This document shows positions 34,550 to 43,170 of a DNA stretch of 64,000 nt, piece after piece. The notes beneath the pieces were generated by a model. The model was not told the DNA's origin and made no database searches. It was given only the letters and a program-made list of their open reading frames with translations. Each line of letters opens with the position of its first letter. Position 1 is the stretch's first letter. Source of the DNA: NC2004 sp050874905. GTDB lineage: Bacteria; Bacillota; Clostridia; Lachnospirales; Lachnospiraceae. A program made the translations under genes and the position numbers. Location: contig JBNMLP010000005.1 of the NCBI GenBank assembly GCA_050874905.1, positions 62,001 through 126,000 of the forward strand. Direction: 5' to 3'.

Positions 34550-37072
34550 CTATTTTGTTTCTTGTTTTTCTTTTTTCATATCCTGATATTCTCTCGTTAC
34601 AATGTACATTTCCTCCCAACTGGTCGGCTTGTACTTTGGATATGCCTGTTTGATGTCACGGCATGCATAAATGCTTTCATAGTAACGATAGATAAATGAC
34701 AGCCAGCGTTTCTGGCGCACAGAGCCTTCGATGTCACTCTCCGGCATCAGTCCCATGCTCGCCCACTTTGCTCCCTCTTCTTTCAAAGAGGCAAATGCTT
34801 CGTGCATGATCAGCTCCATCAGATTTTTGATCTGCCCTTCCCGTTTTCGCCCGATCTCACAGGAATAACCATTCTGTGAGCGCACCGGACAGAAGCCGAT
34901 CAAACCTACCAGCTCCTCCTTTTCATTGCAGGCATAATAATACCGTCGCTGCTTTTCATTTTCAAAGGATAGTGCCTGTGGCAGAAAGGCATCTCTCTGC
35001 CGCCGTTTATAAATGGTAAAATTCTCTCCATTCCGGCTGTCCAGCCAATCATCATTTAAGGCAGACATCTGATATTCCAATTCCGGATCCCGCTGCTCGT
35101 AATACCGGTATTCCTGAATGACAACACCATATTTTTTCCGGATCTGTTCCCGTTGTTTGCTCTTTTGTGCATCTGTACGCAATTTATAGTTTTCTAAAGC
35201 AAACCGCGGCTCTGCACCGCAATGAATTCGTTCTGCTCCATACGGCATAAGCAGCTCAGCCTGTTCCTTGCTGACATTTACAAATGTCATACTGATCTTT
35301 TTCTGATAACAAAAGTCCTCAAATTCGGCAAACAGCGACGCCACATTGGAATCCTTACAGATCGGACCACCACTGATCACCGCTTCTTTTCCTATGATGC
35401 GATACGGGATATAGCCCTCTCTGGCAGTTCCTTCAAAGATATGGCCGCCCGGATCGAGAGCCATGTAAGAAGCAAAATTCTTTGCGTAATCTGCTACGCA
35501 GGAAGCAAGTCCCTGACGGATCTCCGGTTCGGGTTCTGTTGTTTCTTCCGGTTCGGTAGTTTCTTCTGCAACATCCTCTTGCATCTCAGATACTTCCGCT
35601 TCTTCCTCTGCCGGCTCACTTTCCGTAGCCTCGTCTTCTTCCTCTACCGATTCGTTTTCAGCGGATTCTTCTATCTCTTGCGTTTCAACATTTTCAATTC
35701 CTTCTTCCGCTGATTCACTTTCAACAGTTTCCTCTTGTGTTTCTGTCTCTGGCTGTTCGTCTTCTGTTGTTTCTGTTTCTTCTACTGATTCTGTCTCGAA
35801 CTCTGTTGTTTCTTCCTGCTCGGTATCTTCTTCTGCAACATCTTCTTGTGACTCAGATGCTTCTGGTTCATCTTCCAGTGTTTCTTCTGGTTTGGACTCA
35901 GAAGTCGCTTCCATCTCAACTTCTTCTATCTGTTCTTCCGGTTCGGTAGTTTCTTCTACAACATCTTCTTGCATCTCAGATACTTCCGCTTCTTCCTTTG
36001 CCGGCTCACTTTCCGTAGATTCATCTTCCTCTTCTACCGATTCGTTTTCAGCGGATTCTTCTATTTCTTCCGTTTCAACATTTTCAATTTCTACTTCCGC
36101 TGATTCACTTTCACTAGATTCCTCTTGTACTTTCGCCTCTGGCTGTTCGTCCTCTGTATTTTCTGTTTCTTCTTCCGCTTCCGTCTCCTCACCGGCTGCC
36201 GTCAACGCTTCCTCTTCTTTCCGTTTCTTACTCCAACCGGTAAATAAGGAAACAACCGTCACCACAGCAAAGCCCACCAGTTCAAAGAATTCAGACTCGC
36301 CGGACGGACATACAAAATACAAGTATCCACAGGTCAAAAGTGCCGCAAGCAGCACGCTCCACAGAAATGCGATCATGTACACCGTGATCGTTCCCTCCAG
36401 CATTGGCACTGCATTTATCCCATGTTCGGAAACGTAATGTCCTCTCGGCCCCATCATTCCGATTACACGCAGCAGACATTTCGTATAGGTTACCCGATGT
36501 CCCGTCTGTTCATACAACAGATGCAATGTCACAGCAGCATTTCCCCACTGGGTAAGCAGGAACAAAAGTGTACCAACGATCGTCCCCATGGAGAAACGAT
36601 AATACGGCAAAGCATCAAATGTTTTTTGTTTTAGCAGCAGCAGGAGCAGTGCAAGCATGCCACATAGGATCACAATCCATTGACTTTTTGTAGCCGGGAA
36701 TCCCCCATTTGCTCCTAAAAGTACCACTACAGTGAGCAACACTTCTATCACAAGCACTGTATGATGCGCCCACTGTTGAAAGGTCATTAAAAACGGGATC
36801 AGAAACAATAGTAAGACCGCCAGCAGACGCAGCAGCAAAAAGCTTGTCCCGGACACCCGGTAAAAGCTGTCATCCATTCCACTCACTTTCTGCATGGAAA
36901 CAAAAAGCAGCAGCACTGCCTGTACACACACAAGAAAGACTGCTATGGCACTTACACCATCACCAGTCTTACGTTGTCTTTCTTTCTTCGGTTGTTGAAA
37001 CACATGCTGCCGTGCTTTTTCGCTCTGGCTCATTGTGGCGGGATCACTGCCCCGTTGTAAGAACTGATTCAT
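34550..37072 (-). CDS. Membrane DUF2156/MprF-C-like protein with acidic linker
   Basis: Three parts are visible in 840 residues. The N-terminal 285 are hydrophobic (about seven membrane segments at 45-285). Residues about 285-535 are extremely rich in Glu, Ser and Thr, with a nearly exact internal duplication. The C-terminal 300 are a DUF2156 domain (DPGGHIFEG, VISGGPIC, GLIGFCPVR), the GNAT-fold catalytic part of phosphatidylglycerol aminoacyltransferases such as MprF and also present in proteins of unknown function. It is not a full MprF: the membrane region is short and its flippase cannot be recognised. A lipid or other membrane aminoacylation role is possible, not proven. GAGG precedes the ATG. 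Confidence 0.75.
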   Translation of the reverse strand: MNQFLQRGSDPATMSQSEKARQHVFQQPKKERQRKTGDGVSAIAVFLVCVQAVLLLFVSMQKVSGMDDSFYRVSGTSFLLLRLLAVLLLFLIPFLMTFQQWAHHTVLVIEVLLTVVVLLGANGGFPATKSQWIVILCGMLALLLLLLKQKTFDALPYYRFSMGTIVGTLLFLLTQWGNAAVTLHLLYEQTGHRVTYTKCLLRVIGMMGPRGHYVSEHGINAVPMLEGTITVYMIAFLWSVLLAALLTCGYLYFVCPSGESEFFELVGFAVVTVVSLFTGWSKKRKEEEALTAAGEETEAEEETENTEDEQPEAKVQEESSESESAEVEIENVETEEIEESAENESVEEEDESTESEPAKEEAEVSEMQEDVVEETTEPEEQIEEVEMEATSESKPEETLEDEPEASESQEDVAEEDTEQEETTEFETESVEETETTEDEQPETETQEETVESESAEEGIENVETQEIEESAENESVEEEDEATESEPAEEEAEVSEMQEDVAEETTEPEETTEPEPEIRQGLASCVADYAKNFASYMALDPGGHIFEGTAREGYIPYRIIGKEAVISGGPICKDSNVASLFAEFEDFCYQKKISMTFVNVSKEQAELLMPYGAERIHCGAEPRFALENYKLRTDAQKSKQREQIRKKYGVVIQEYRYYEQRDPELEYQMSALNDDWLDSRNGENFTIYKRRQRDAFLPQALSFENEKQRRYYYACNEKEELVGLIGFCPVRSQNGYSCEIGRKREGQIKNLMELIMHEAFASLKEEGAKWASMGLMPESDIEGSVRQKRWLSFIYRYYESIYACRDIKQAYPKYKPTSWEEMYIVTREYQDMKKEKQETK
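35545..36170 (-). repeat. In-frame direct repeat in the acidic linker
   Basis: Two nearly identical copies of about 235 bp (starting near 35545 and 35935) are separated by exactly 390 bases, that is 130 codons, so the reading frame is unchanged. The intervening sequence is related in composition but diverged. Confidence 0.85.
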
Positions 37073-37098
37073 CTTACTGCTTCCTCACTCCTGCTATT

Positions 37099-37845
37099 TT
37101 ACCAAAAACTATGATTTTCTGACCTTACTGCCTCGTCAGCAAAAATCCTCTTTCTGATCTTTAACATATCCTCATCCGTTTTGGAGATCACATCCGCGCA
37201 TCGTCGAAGCTCATTCTCTATTTCCTGTGCATCCTTTACATCTTTTTTATAACGAAGATGATGGTCGAGACTTGCCCAGAAATCCATAGCGATCGTACGG
37301 ATCTGTACCTCCACCCGCATCGGTCTTGTCACATCAGCAAAAAATACCGGAACCTCCAGAATCAAATGCAGACTTCGATAGCCATTTGGTTTTGGATTTT
37401 CAATGTAATCCTTCATTTTTACAAGCCGGATGTCATCCTGACGGATCAACATTCCCGCAATCGTATAAATGTCATCAATAAAAGAACAGATCACACGGAT
37501 ACCGGCAACATCGTTTAAATTGTTTGGAATCGAATCCGAACAGATCGGCAGATTCTTGCTTTTTAGCTTCTTTGCAATGCTCTCCGGAGATTTGATCCGG
37601 GCATTAATGTGTTCGATCGGATTACGTTCATAACGCGCACCGAGATCATCATTTAGCACTTCCAGCTTGGTTCTGATCTCACGGATCGCACAATTATACA
37701 TCATCATCAACTGATCAAATTTCTGCATGTATTTTACATTTCCCTGCTGCTTTGGATCAAGCAGAGAGGCAAGAAAATACTCATTCTGATCCTTGTCCCG
37801 CATCTGACTGACTGGGAGCAGTTCATTTTTATTTTCCTTTTCCAT
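37099..37845 (-). CDS. Small alarmone synthetase (RelQ/SasB-like)
   Basis: The protein (248 aa) is a stand-alone RelA/SpoT nucleotidyltransferase: it transfers pyrophosphate from ATP to GDP/GTP, making (p)ppGpp. The core shows DVAGIRVIC (about 112-120), NPKPNGYRSLHLIL (about 149-162) and VEVQIRTIAMDFWASLDHHLRYK (about 178-200). There is no hydrolase or TGS/ACT domain. The start at 37845 has only a weak AGAAG. It follows the Cof-type HAD with 17 bases between. Confidence 0.92.
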   Translation of the reverse strand: MEKENKNELLPVSQMRDKDQNEYFLASLLDPKQQGNVKYMQKFDQLMMMYNCAIREIRTKLEVLNDDLGARYERNPIEHINARIKSPESIAKKLKSKNLPICSDSIPNNLNDVAGIRVICSFIDDIYTIAGMLIRQDDIRLVKMKDYIENPKPNGYRSLHLILEVPVFFADVTRPMRVEVQIRTIAMDFWASLDHHLRYKKDVKDAQEIENELRRCADVISKTDEDMLKIRKRIFADEAVRSENHSFW

Positions 37846-37862
37846 TTCTTACTCACTTCTCT

Positions 37863-38684
37863 TTATAGCAAATCAAATCGTTCAAATCCGGCATAGATTC
37901 CATCATCAGCAACATCCTTCGTCACTGCGTCCGCCACTTCCTTAAGTGCCTCCACAGCATTTCCCATTGCAACTCCGATGTGCGCCGTTTGAATCATTTC
38001 CATATCATTGACTCCATCCCCAAATGCAATCGTATCGGAAAGCTCTTTTCCGGTTAAGGACAAAAATGTCAGAATTCCCTTCGCCTTCGTCATGCCAAGC
38101 TCTGACACCTCACCACTGCTCGTTTCCGACATAACAATCGAATTTGGCACAATATGATACTGTTCTCCCAAATCCTGTTCCAGTACAGCAAAACGGTATG
38201 GGGCATCAAAATACAGCACCTTATTGACACCGGATAATCCCCGGCAGGTATCGATCGTCACCATTTTTCCTAAAAAATCCGGTGCAAGATCCGGGTTTAC
38301 TTTCAGTCGTTCGTCAATGATCGCCTGCACATATTTCATGCCCGCCGCATTTCCATATATCGCATCATTCGTTTCCGAAACATAAGAAATATTTCGTTCC
38401 TCCAGATAGGAAAATAGTCTGTCACAGCTTTCCTGTTCCATCGGGCGGTGAAACAATGTTTTGCCCTGATATAAAATATACGCACCTGCAGAGCCGATCA
38501 TTCCATCCAAAGCAAGCCCCCAGATTTCATCCGGAATCTCTCCTTTGGAACGACCGGTACAAAGCAGTATCGTATGTCCTTTTTGTTTTGCTTTTTTAAT
38601 TGCCTGTCTGGTACTGTCCGGGATATGTCCCTTCTGGTCATAGATCGTACCATCAATGTCAAGCAGTATTATCTTTTGTTTCAT
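37863..38684 (-). CDS. Cof-type HAD phosphatase
   Basis: A 273-residue type IIB HAD hydrolase. Motif I is LLDIDGTIYDQ (about 7-17), motif II is LLCTGRSKGEI (about 40), and motif IV GDGVNDMEMI (about 222) includes the metal-binding Asp pair. These enzymes act on sugar phosphates, flavin phosphates or pyridoxal phosphate; the substrate here is not predictable. GGAG lies 11 bases before the ATG. It is in a leftward run: aldo/keto reductase, this gene, then the alarmone synthetase. Confidence 0.9.
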   Translation of the reverse strand: MKQKIILLDIDGTIYDQKGHIPDSTRQAIKKAKQKGHTILLCTGRSKGEIPDEIWGLALDGMIGSAGAYILYQGKTLFHRPMEQESCDRLFSYLEERNISYVSETNDAIYGNAAGMKYVQAIIDERLKVNPDLAPDFLGKMVTIDTCRGLSGVNKVLYFDAPYRFAVLEQDLGEQYHIVPNSIVMSETSSGEVSELGMTKAKGILTFLSLTGKELSDTIAFGDGVNDMEMIQTAHIGVAMGNAVEALKEVADAVTKDVADDGIYAGFERFDLL

Positions 38685-38706
38685 CTATGCATCTGCTCCT
38701 TCCAAC

Positions 38707-39627
38707 TTAAGGGAGAATATGTCCGGCTGCCATATAAAGGGCATACCATTCTTCTCTCGTTAGTTTTAATCTGGAAGCCGCTATGATCTCATCAAGCCGT
38801 TCTTCTTTTGTCGTTCCGGCTACCAACTGCATATTGGCAGGGTGACGGAAAATCCATGCTGCCGCAATTGCCGTCTTCGACGTATCATAACGTTTTGCCA
38901 GTGTTGCCATTACTTCATTCAATGCTTCAAATTTCGGATCGTCAATAAAGCAACCTTCCATCTGTCCGTACTGGAACGGGCTCCATGCCTGTACTGTGAT
39001 ATTGTGTACACGGCAGTAATCCAGTACATAACCATCCCGGTTGATAGCCCCCTGCGAAGTCATATTGTTTTCCAGTCCTGCCGCGATCATATTGGAATGT
39101 GGGAGGCTTAACTGCAGCTGATTGATCGCAATCGGCTGTCTCACATAACGAAGCAGCAGTTCCAACTGCATCGGATTCATATTGGACACACCAAACTTGG
39201 CTACCTTTCCCTGCTTCACAAGATAATCCATCGTATAAGCGATCTCCTCCGGGTCCATCAGTGCATCCGGACGATGCAGGATCAGATAATCCAGATATTC
39301 GGTATGAAGCCGTTTCAGACTGGCATCTACCGAAGCTACAATGTGTTCTCTGGACAGATCGTACATTTTTCCTGGAACAATCCCGCATTTGCTCTGGATC
39401 ACAAGCTGTTCCCTGAGTGACATATGCTGCTTTAAAACCTCACCAAATAACGCTTCACATGCACCTGCATCATAGATATCTGCATGGTCAAAATAATTGG
39501 CTCCACGTTCTACCGCGTGCATCACATAATGCTCTGCCTCGTCCTTGGTCAGACTGGAAAAACGCATCATTCCAACTACAACCGCCGGATTCTTCTCCAT
39601 ATTTTTTCCAATTCGGATCATCTTCAT
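38707..39627 (-). CDS. Aldo/keto reductase (YdhF-like)
   Basis: NAD(P)H-dependent reduction of a carbonyl. The 306-residue TIM barrel has the family's catalytic Asp and Tyr in ERGANYFDHADIYDAG (about 40-55), the Lys in VIQSKCG (about 80) and the His in ILHRPDALMDPEEI (about 117). The C-terminal cofactor region has AAAWIFRHPANMQLVAGT. I chose the ATG at 39627, 8 bases after AGGAGG, rather than a GTG three codons upstream. The substrate is unknown. Confidence 0.9.
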   Translation of the reverse strand: MKMIRIGKNMEKNPAVVVGMMRFSSLTKDEAEHYVMHAVERGANYFDHADIYDAGACEALFGEVLKQHMSLREQLVIQSKCGIVPGKMYDLSREHIVASVDASLKRLHTEYLDYLILHRPDALMDPEEIAYTMDYLVKQGKVAKFGVSNMNPMQLELLLRYVRQPIAINQLQLSLPHSNMIAAGLENNMTSQGAINRDGYVLDYCRVHNITVQAWSPFQYGQMEGCFIDDPKFEALNEVMATLAKRYDTSKTAIAAAWIFRHPANMQLVAGTTKEERLDEIIAASRLKLTREEWYALYMAAGHILP

Positions 39628-39674
39628 AACCAACACCTCCTATGCTGTCTTCCTCTGTGTTTTCTGTTATGTTA

Positions 39675-40487
39675 TTAGTTTCCCGCTGCCTCTGAAGTTG
39701 TCTCAGTTGTTGCGGCATCGGATCCCTGTCCGGTAGAATTGTAGGTCTGGTATACAATAGACCACTTATCATCCACCTTTACAACGGCAAATAACAGTGG
39801 CATTGTATTCGACTCTCCATTTCCGGAAAGCGTCATATCAGCAGCCACCCAGTAACCACTTGTAAAATCAAGTGTTACGCTATAGGTGCTTTCCAAGTCT
39901 GATTTCAGAGCAGAAATATCACTGGAAGAAATTTTTGCTACCTCTCCCATTTTATAACTTGCTTTCCAGTCCTTACCAAGCGAGTCGGAAAAACTGCTTT
40001 CTATGTTTTCCCAGATCTTGTCTGCCGTAGTGTCTTTTAGCAGCGCATCCTGCATAAACTGTGGATATGTTTCTAAAATCTTGTTGACATCCTTTTCTTC
40101 ATAGCCCTTCATATACTGCTCTACTACTTTAGAAAATGCTTCCTTTCCGGCTGTCTGATTACCGCCAAAATAAAGAGCAGCCACAACTCCGGCGATCGCA
40201 AGCATACCAACGATCACAACAATGGCGATCACCATCGGGAGCTTGCTTTTCGGGATCTCATCCTCCTCGTCCTCTTTCTTTTCCTGCTTCGCAAGATCCG
40301 CCTTCTTGGCTTCTCCAGCTTCCTTTGCTGCCTTTAATGCTGCTTCCAAATCCTCTTTGGAAGCCTCTACCTCTTCTTCCAGCTTCTCTGCCGCCTCCAT
40401 AGATGCTTCTTTATTTTCTTCCTCCGCGCAAAACGGACATGCCGTCAACGAATCCTCATACTCTTTTCCACATTTTTCACAAACCAT
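39675..40487 (-). CDS. Zinc-ribbon single-pass membrane protein
   Basis: The 270-residue protein opens with a zinc ribbon (CEKCGKEY, CPFC, residues 3-21), a charged Ala/Glu/Lys-rich coiled region (about 25-78), and one membrane segment (about 85-107). The remainder, about 165 residues, is predicted outside the cell and has an NTF2-like/DUF4878-type composition. Its role is unknown. AAGGAG precedes the ATG. It is followed by a short gap to the aldo/keto reductase gene and is divergent from hisS. Confidence 0.75.
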   Translation of the reverse strand: MVCEKCGKEYEDSLTACPFCAEEENKEASMEAAEKLEEEVEASKEDLEAALKAAKEAGEAKKADLAKQEKKEDEEDEIPKSKLPMVIAIVVIVGMLAIAGVVAALYFGGNQTAGKEAFSKVVEQYMKGYEEKDVNKILETYPQFMQDALLKDTTADKIWENIESSFSDSLGKDWKASYKMGEVAKISSSDISALKSDLESTYSVTLDFTSGYWVAADMTLSGNGESNTMPLLFAVVKVDDKWSIVYQTYNSTGQGSDAATTETTSEAAGN

Positions 40488-40597
40488 ATCGTTCTCCTTT
40501 ATCTACTCTTTTTTATGCAGTCATTCTTTTTCTCTGCACATACATAGATATTATAACACAGGAGCATCATAATCGAAAGATGTTGACGAAGCATTTC

Positions 40598-40626
40598 TTG
40601 AGATTTTCACAAATATATGGTATGGT
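40598..40626 (+). promoter_or_regulatory. Promoter of hisS
   Basis: TTGAGA (40598-40603) and TATGGT (40621-40626) are 17 bases apart, 46 bases before the hisS ATG. Another TTGACG lies at 40583 but is not correctly spaced. Confidence 0.55.
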
Positions 40627-40671
40627 TAGGATGATTTTATGATGAGTTACATATTTAAAGGAGATTATCAT

Positions 40672-41910
40672 ATGAAAGCAACACCATTAAAAGGAACCCG
40701 TGACTATCTTCCAAAGGAAGCACAAATGCGGGATTATCTGCAAAACATCATTTTAGAAACGTACCGGGATGCCGGATTTATGCGTATCACCACCCCGATC
40801 ATCGAGGATGCCCAAAACCTCGACAAAAGCGATGGTGGTGAAAATTTAAACCTGATCTTTAAGATCTTAAAGCGCGGAGACAAGCTAACAAAAGCATTAG
40901 CCTCTGACCCGAATGAGAAAACACTCTGTGATATGGGACTACGCTATGATCTGACACTTCCCCTTTCCCGTTACTATGCCAATAACCGCAACGAACTGAT
41001 GACACCATTTAAGGTGATCCAGATGGATCGCGTTTACCGTGCGGAACGTCCACAAAAAGGAAGACTCCGTGAATTTATGCAGTGTGATATCGACATTATC
41101 GGAAATGCCAGTACAGATGCCGAGATTGAACTGATCCTTACTACAACCAAAGCATTAAAACGTATCGGCATTGATCAGTTTACGGTAAAGATCAACGACC
41201 GCCGCATTTTAAAAAGCATCTTTTCTTATGCAGGCTTTGCAGAAGAAGATAACGAAAAACTTGCCATTATTTTTGACAAGTTGGACAAGATTGGACTTGA
41301 AGGTGTCGAAAAGGAAATGCAGGATGCCGCCTTTGATCCGGAAGCGATCAGCCGTTTTCTCTCCCTCTTTGAAAGCGGAAGCTTAACGATCGATACGATC
41401 GCCTCTGTATGTGATGCTGCCTACGTCAATGATGTCAAACACATTATAGATACCGTAAAAGCTGCTTCTGACAACGCCTTTGATATTGTATTTACCCCAT
41501 CTTTAGTCCGTGGTCAGGGATATTATACCGGAACTATCTTTGAGGTAGAAGCAGAAGGCTATTCCGGAGCCTGTGCCGGAGGCGGACGCTATGACAACCT
41601 GATCGGCAAATTCCTAAACGAAGACATTCCGGCCGTTGGATTCTCCATCGGTTTTGAGCGTATTTTCGGCATTTTAATGGAAAAGGAATACGCTATTCCG
41701 GGACAGAAAAAGCGGATTGCTCTCTTCTATAATGAAGAAGACTATATAGAGGCATTAAAGGAAGCAGAAACACTTCGTAAAGACTATATGGTTTCCGTTT
41801 TTGCCCGTCCGAAAAAGCTCGGCAAGTTTTTAGGCAAGTTAGAAGCCCAGGAGTTTGATGGATACAAAGTATTTGGAGAAGCTGACGGTGTCAAGTTATT
41901 TGACCGTTAA
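40672..41910 (+). CDS. hisS: Histidine-tRNA ligase
   Basis: Class II synthetase that charges tRNA-His. The 412 residues start with LKGTRDYLP (motif 1 region), contain RAERPQKGRLREFMQCDIDI (motif 2), RGQGYYTGTIFE (the histidine A motif, normally RGLDYY) and AGGGRYDNLIG (motif 3 region). The catalytic core is complete. The anticodon-binding tail after about 345 is shorter and divergent compared with E. coli HisRS. An alternative is a HisRS-like paralogue such as HisZ, but HisZ generally lacks the motif 2 residues; no his biosynthesis genes are adjacent. AAGGAG lies 8 bases before the ATG at 40672. The gene stands alone. Confidence 0.85.
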   Translation: MKATPLKGTRDYLPKEAQMRDYLQNIILETYRDAGFMRITTPIIEDAQNLDKSDGGENLNLIFKILKRGDKLTKALASDPNEKTLCDMGLRYDLTLPLSRYYANNRNELMTPFKVIQMDRVYRAERPQKGRLREFMQCDIDIIGNASTDAEIELILTTTKALKRIGIDQFTVKINDRRILKSIFSYAGFAEEDNEKLAIIFDKLDKIGLEGVEKEMQDAAFDPEAISRFLSLFESGSLTIDTIASVCDAAYVNDVKHIIDTVKAASDNAFDIVFTPSLVRGQGYYTGTIFEVEAEGYSGACAGGGRYDNLIGKFLNEDIPAVGFSIGFERIFGILMEKEYAIPGQKKRIALFYNEEDYIEALKEAETLRKDYMVSVFARPKKLGKFLGKLEAQEFDGYKVFGEADGVKLFDR

Positions 41911-41931
41911 TGTGCCTAGATCCAACTTGTC

Positions 41932-41960
41932 TTGACCTTTTTCTACGTTAGTGCTACTAT
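41932..41960 (+). promoter_or_regulatory. Promoter of ptb
   Basis: TTGACC (41932-41937) and TACTAT (41955-41960) with 17-base spacing. An overlapping TATAAT (41958-41963) would require 20 bases and is less likely. Confidence 0.6.
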
Positions 41961-42003
41961 AATAAATGGAAAATTTTAATCAATATTAAATGAGGTGTAA
42001 AAA

Positions 42004-42915
42004 ATGAGTAAGACATTTGACGATTTATTATCAAAGGTTGCTTCCTGCAGTCTGAAAAAGCTTTCTGTTGCCAATGCCGCAGATGATGCTGTCATTGATG
42101 CCGTACGTGCTGCAAAAGACAGAAACATCGCAGATGCGATCTTAGTCGGAAACGAAACAGAGATCAAAAAGATTGCTGCCGATAAAGGTATCGATATCAG
42201 TGATTTTGAGATCATCCATGAGGAGGATCCGATTGCGGCTGCAAGAACCGCTGTGAAACTTGTTCATGACGGAAAGGCCGACATGTATATGAAGGGATTG
42301 ATCGATACCAAGTCCTTCTTAAAGAGCGTATTAGACAAGGAAGTCGGCCTTCGTACAGACAAGACCTTATCTCACGTATGTGTATTTGAAATCAAAGGCT
42401 GCGACCGTCTGTTATTCTTAACCGACGTTGCATTTGTTCCTTATCCTGATTTAGAGACAAAGGTACATATCATCGAGAATACTGTAGAGATTGCACAGGC
42501 TTGTGGTATCGAGTGTCCAAAGGTTGCTCCGATCGCTGCTGTTGAGGTAGTAAATCCAAAAATGCCTGTTACTGTAGAGGCTGACCAGTTGACAAAGATG
42601 TGTGAAGAAGGAAAGATCAAGAACTGTATCGTAGACGGACCGCTCTCTTTTGACCTTGCTTATGACAAAGAAGCTGCAAAACACAAAGGCGCAGAGGGAC
42701 GCAAGATTGTTGGCGATGCAGATATTCTTCTGTTCCCGGACATCCATGCCGGAAATATCACATACAAAGCACTGGTACACTGTGCTTCTGTGAAAAACGG
42801 TAACATTTTAACCGGAACAAAGAAACCGGTTATCTTAACTTCTCGTTCCGATGACTTCGAGACAAAAGTAAATTCCATTGCTCTTGCTGCTGTTGTTGCA
42901 GAGGAATTAAAGTAA
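42004..42915 (+). CDS. ptb: Phosphate butyryltransferase
   Basis: Ptb interconverts butyryl-CoA plus phosphate with butyryl phosphate, the first step of the kinase route to butyrate. The 303-residue protein is of the phosphotransacetylase superfamily: ADMYMKGLIDTKSFLKSVL (about 92-110), FLTDVAFVPYPDL (about 139), VDGPLSFDLAYD (about 213) and LLFPDIHAGNITYKAL (about 241). Distinguishing butyryl from acetyl or other acyl specificity is by overall similarity to Ptb. No butyrate kinase gene (buk) is next to it. GAGGTG precedes the ATG. Confidence 0.85.
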   Translation: MSKTFDDLLSKVASCSLKKLSVANAADDAVIDAVRAAKDRNIADAILVGNETEIKKIAADKGIDISDFEIIHEEDPIAAARTAVKLVHDGKADMYMKGLIDTKSFLKSVLDKEVGLRTDKTLSHVCVFEIKGCDRLLFLTDVAFVPYPDLETKVHIIENTVEIAQACGIECPKVAPIAAVEVVNPKMPVTVEADQLTKMCEEGKIKNCIVDGPLSFDLAYDKEAAKHKGAEGRKIVGDADILLFPDIHAGNITYKALVHCASVKNGNILTGTKKPVILTSRSDDFETKVNSIALAAVVAEELK

Positions 42916-42949
42916 TCAGTTTTTACACAATAAGAATGGGGATGGTATT

Positions 42950-43120
42950 ATGAGCAGTGAACTGCGCGTTAGAGATTCTTTCAGATTATGGTTATCGGAA
43001 GAACTTCGTATTCTTTCATTCCAGTGTCTAAAGCATTTCAAACAATTGATCTTTTCCAGTGAGGACAACCTATTTAAGTATGTCTATCAGCAAGTGGAAA
43101 AAGGTTACAAAGTTCGTTAG
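42950..43120 (+). CDS. Small protein of unknown function (56 aa)
   Basis: A 56-codon frame 34 bases downstream of ptb and just before a terminator. The product is amphipathic and helical in composition (SFRLWLSEELRILSF), with a polar, basic tail. The upstream GGGGATGG is only a weak ribosome site. It may be co-transcribed with ptb. I know no family for it; conservation across related genomes would decide whether it is real. Confidence 0.5.
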   Translation: MSSELRVRDSFRLWLSEELRILSFQCLKHFKQLIFSSEDNLFKYVYQQVEKGYKVR

Positions 43121-43126
43121 AAAAGC

Positions 43127-43160
43127 AAAAAAATGACTGTCATTTGGCAGTCATTTTTTT
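43127..43160. terminator. Bidirectional terminator between ptb and the PDE gene
   Basis: A perfect 13-bp A/T-rich stem (arms 43127-43139 and 43148-43160, core ATGACTG/CAGTCAT) with an 8-nt loop and T runs on both strands, serving the convergent transcripts. Confidence 0.9.
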
Positions 43161-43170
43161 GCTTAAAATT

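Noticed and set aside
35892..36437. A 181-codon plus-strand ORF rich in serine
   Set aside because: It is the antisense reading of the Glu-rich linker of the DUF2156 gene. Low-complexity GAA/GAG codons give long open antisense frames, and there is no ribosome site.
37099..37845. Long bifunctional Rel enzyme with hydrolase
   Set aside because: Only the synthetase domain is present in 248 residues; no HD hydrolase or TGS/ACT domain.
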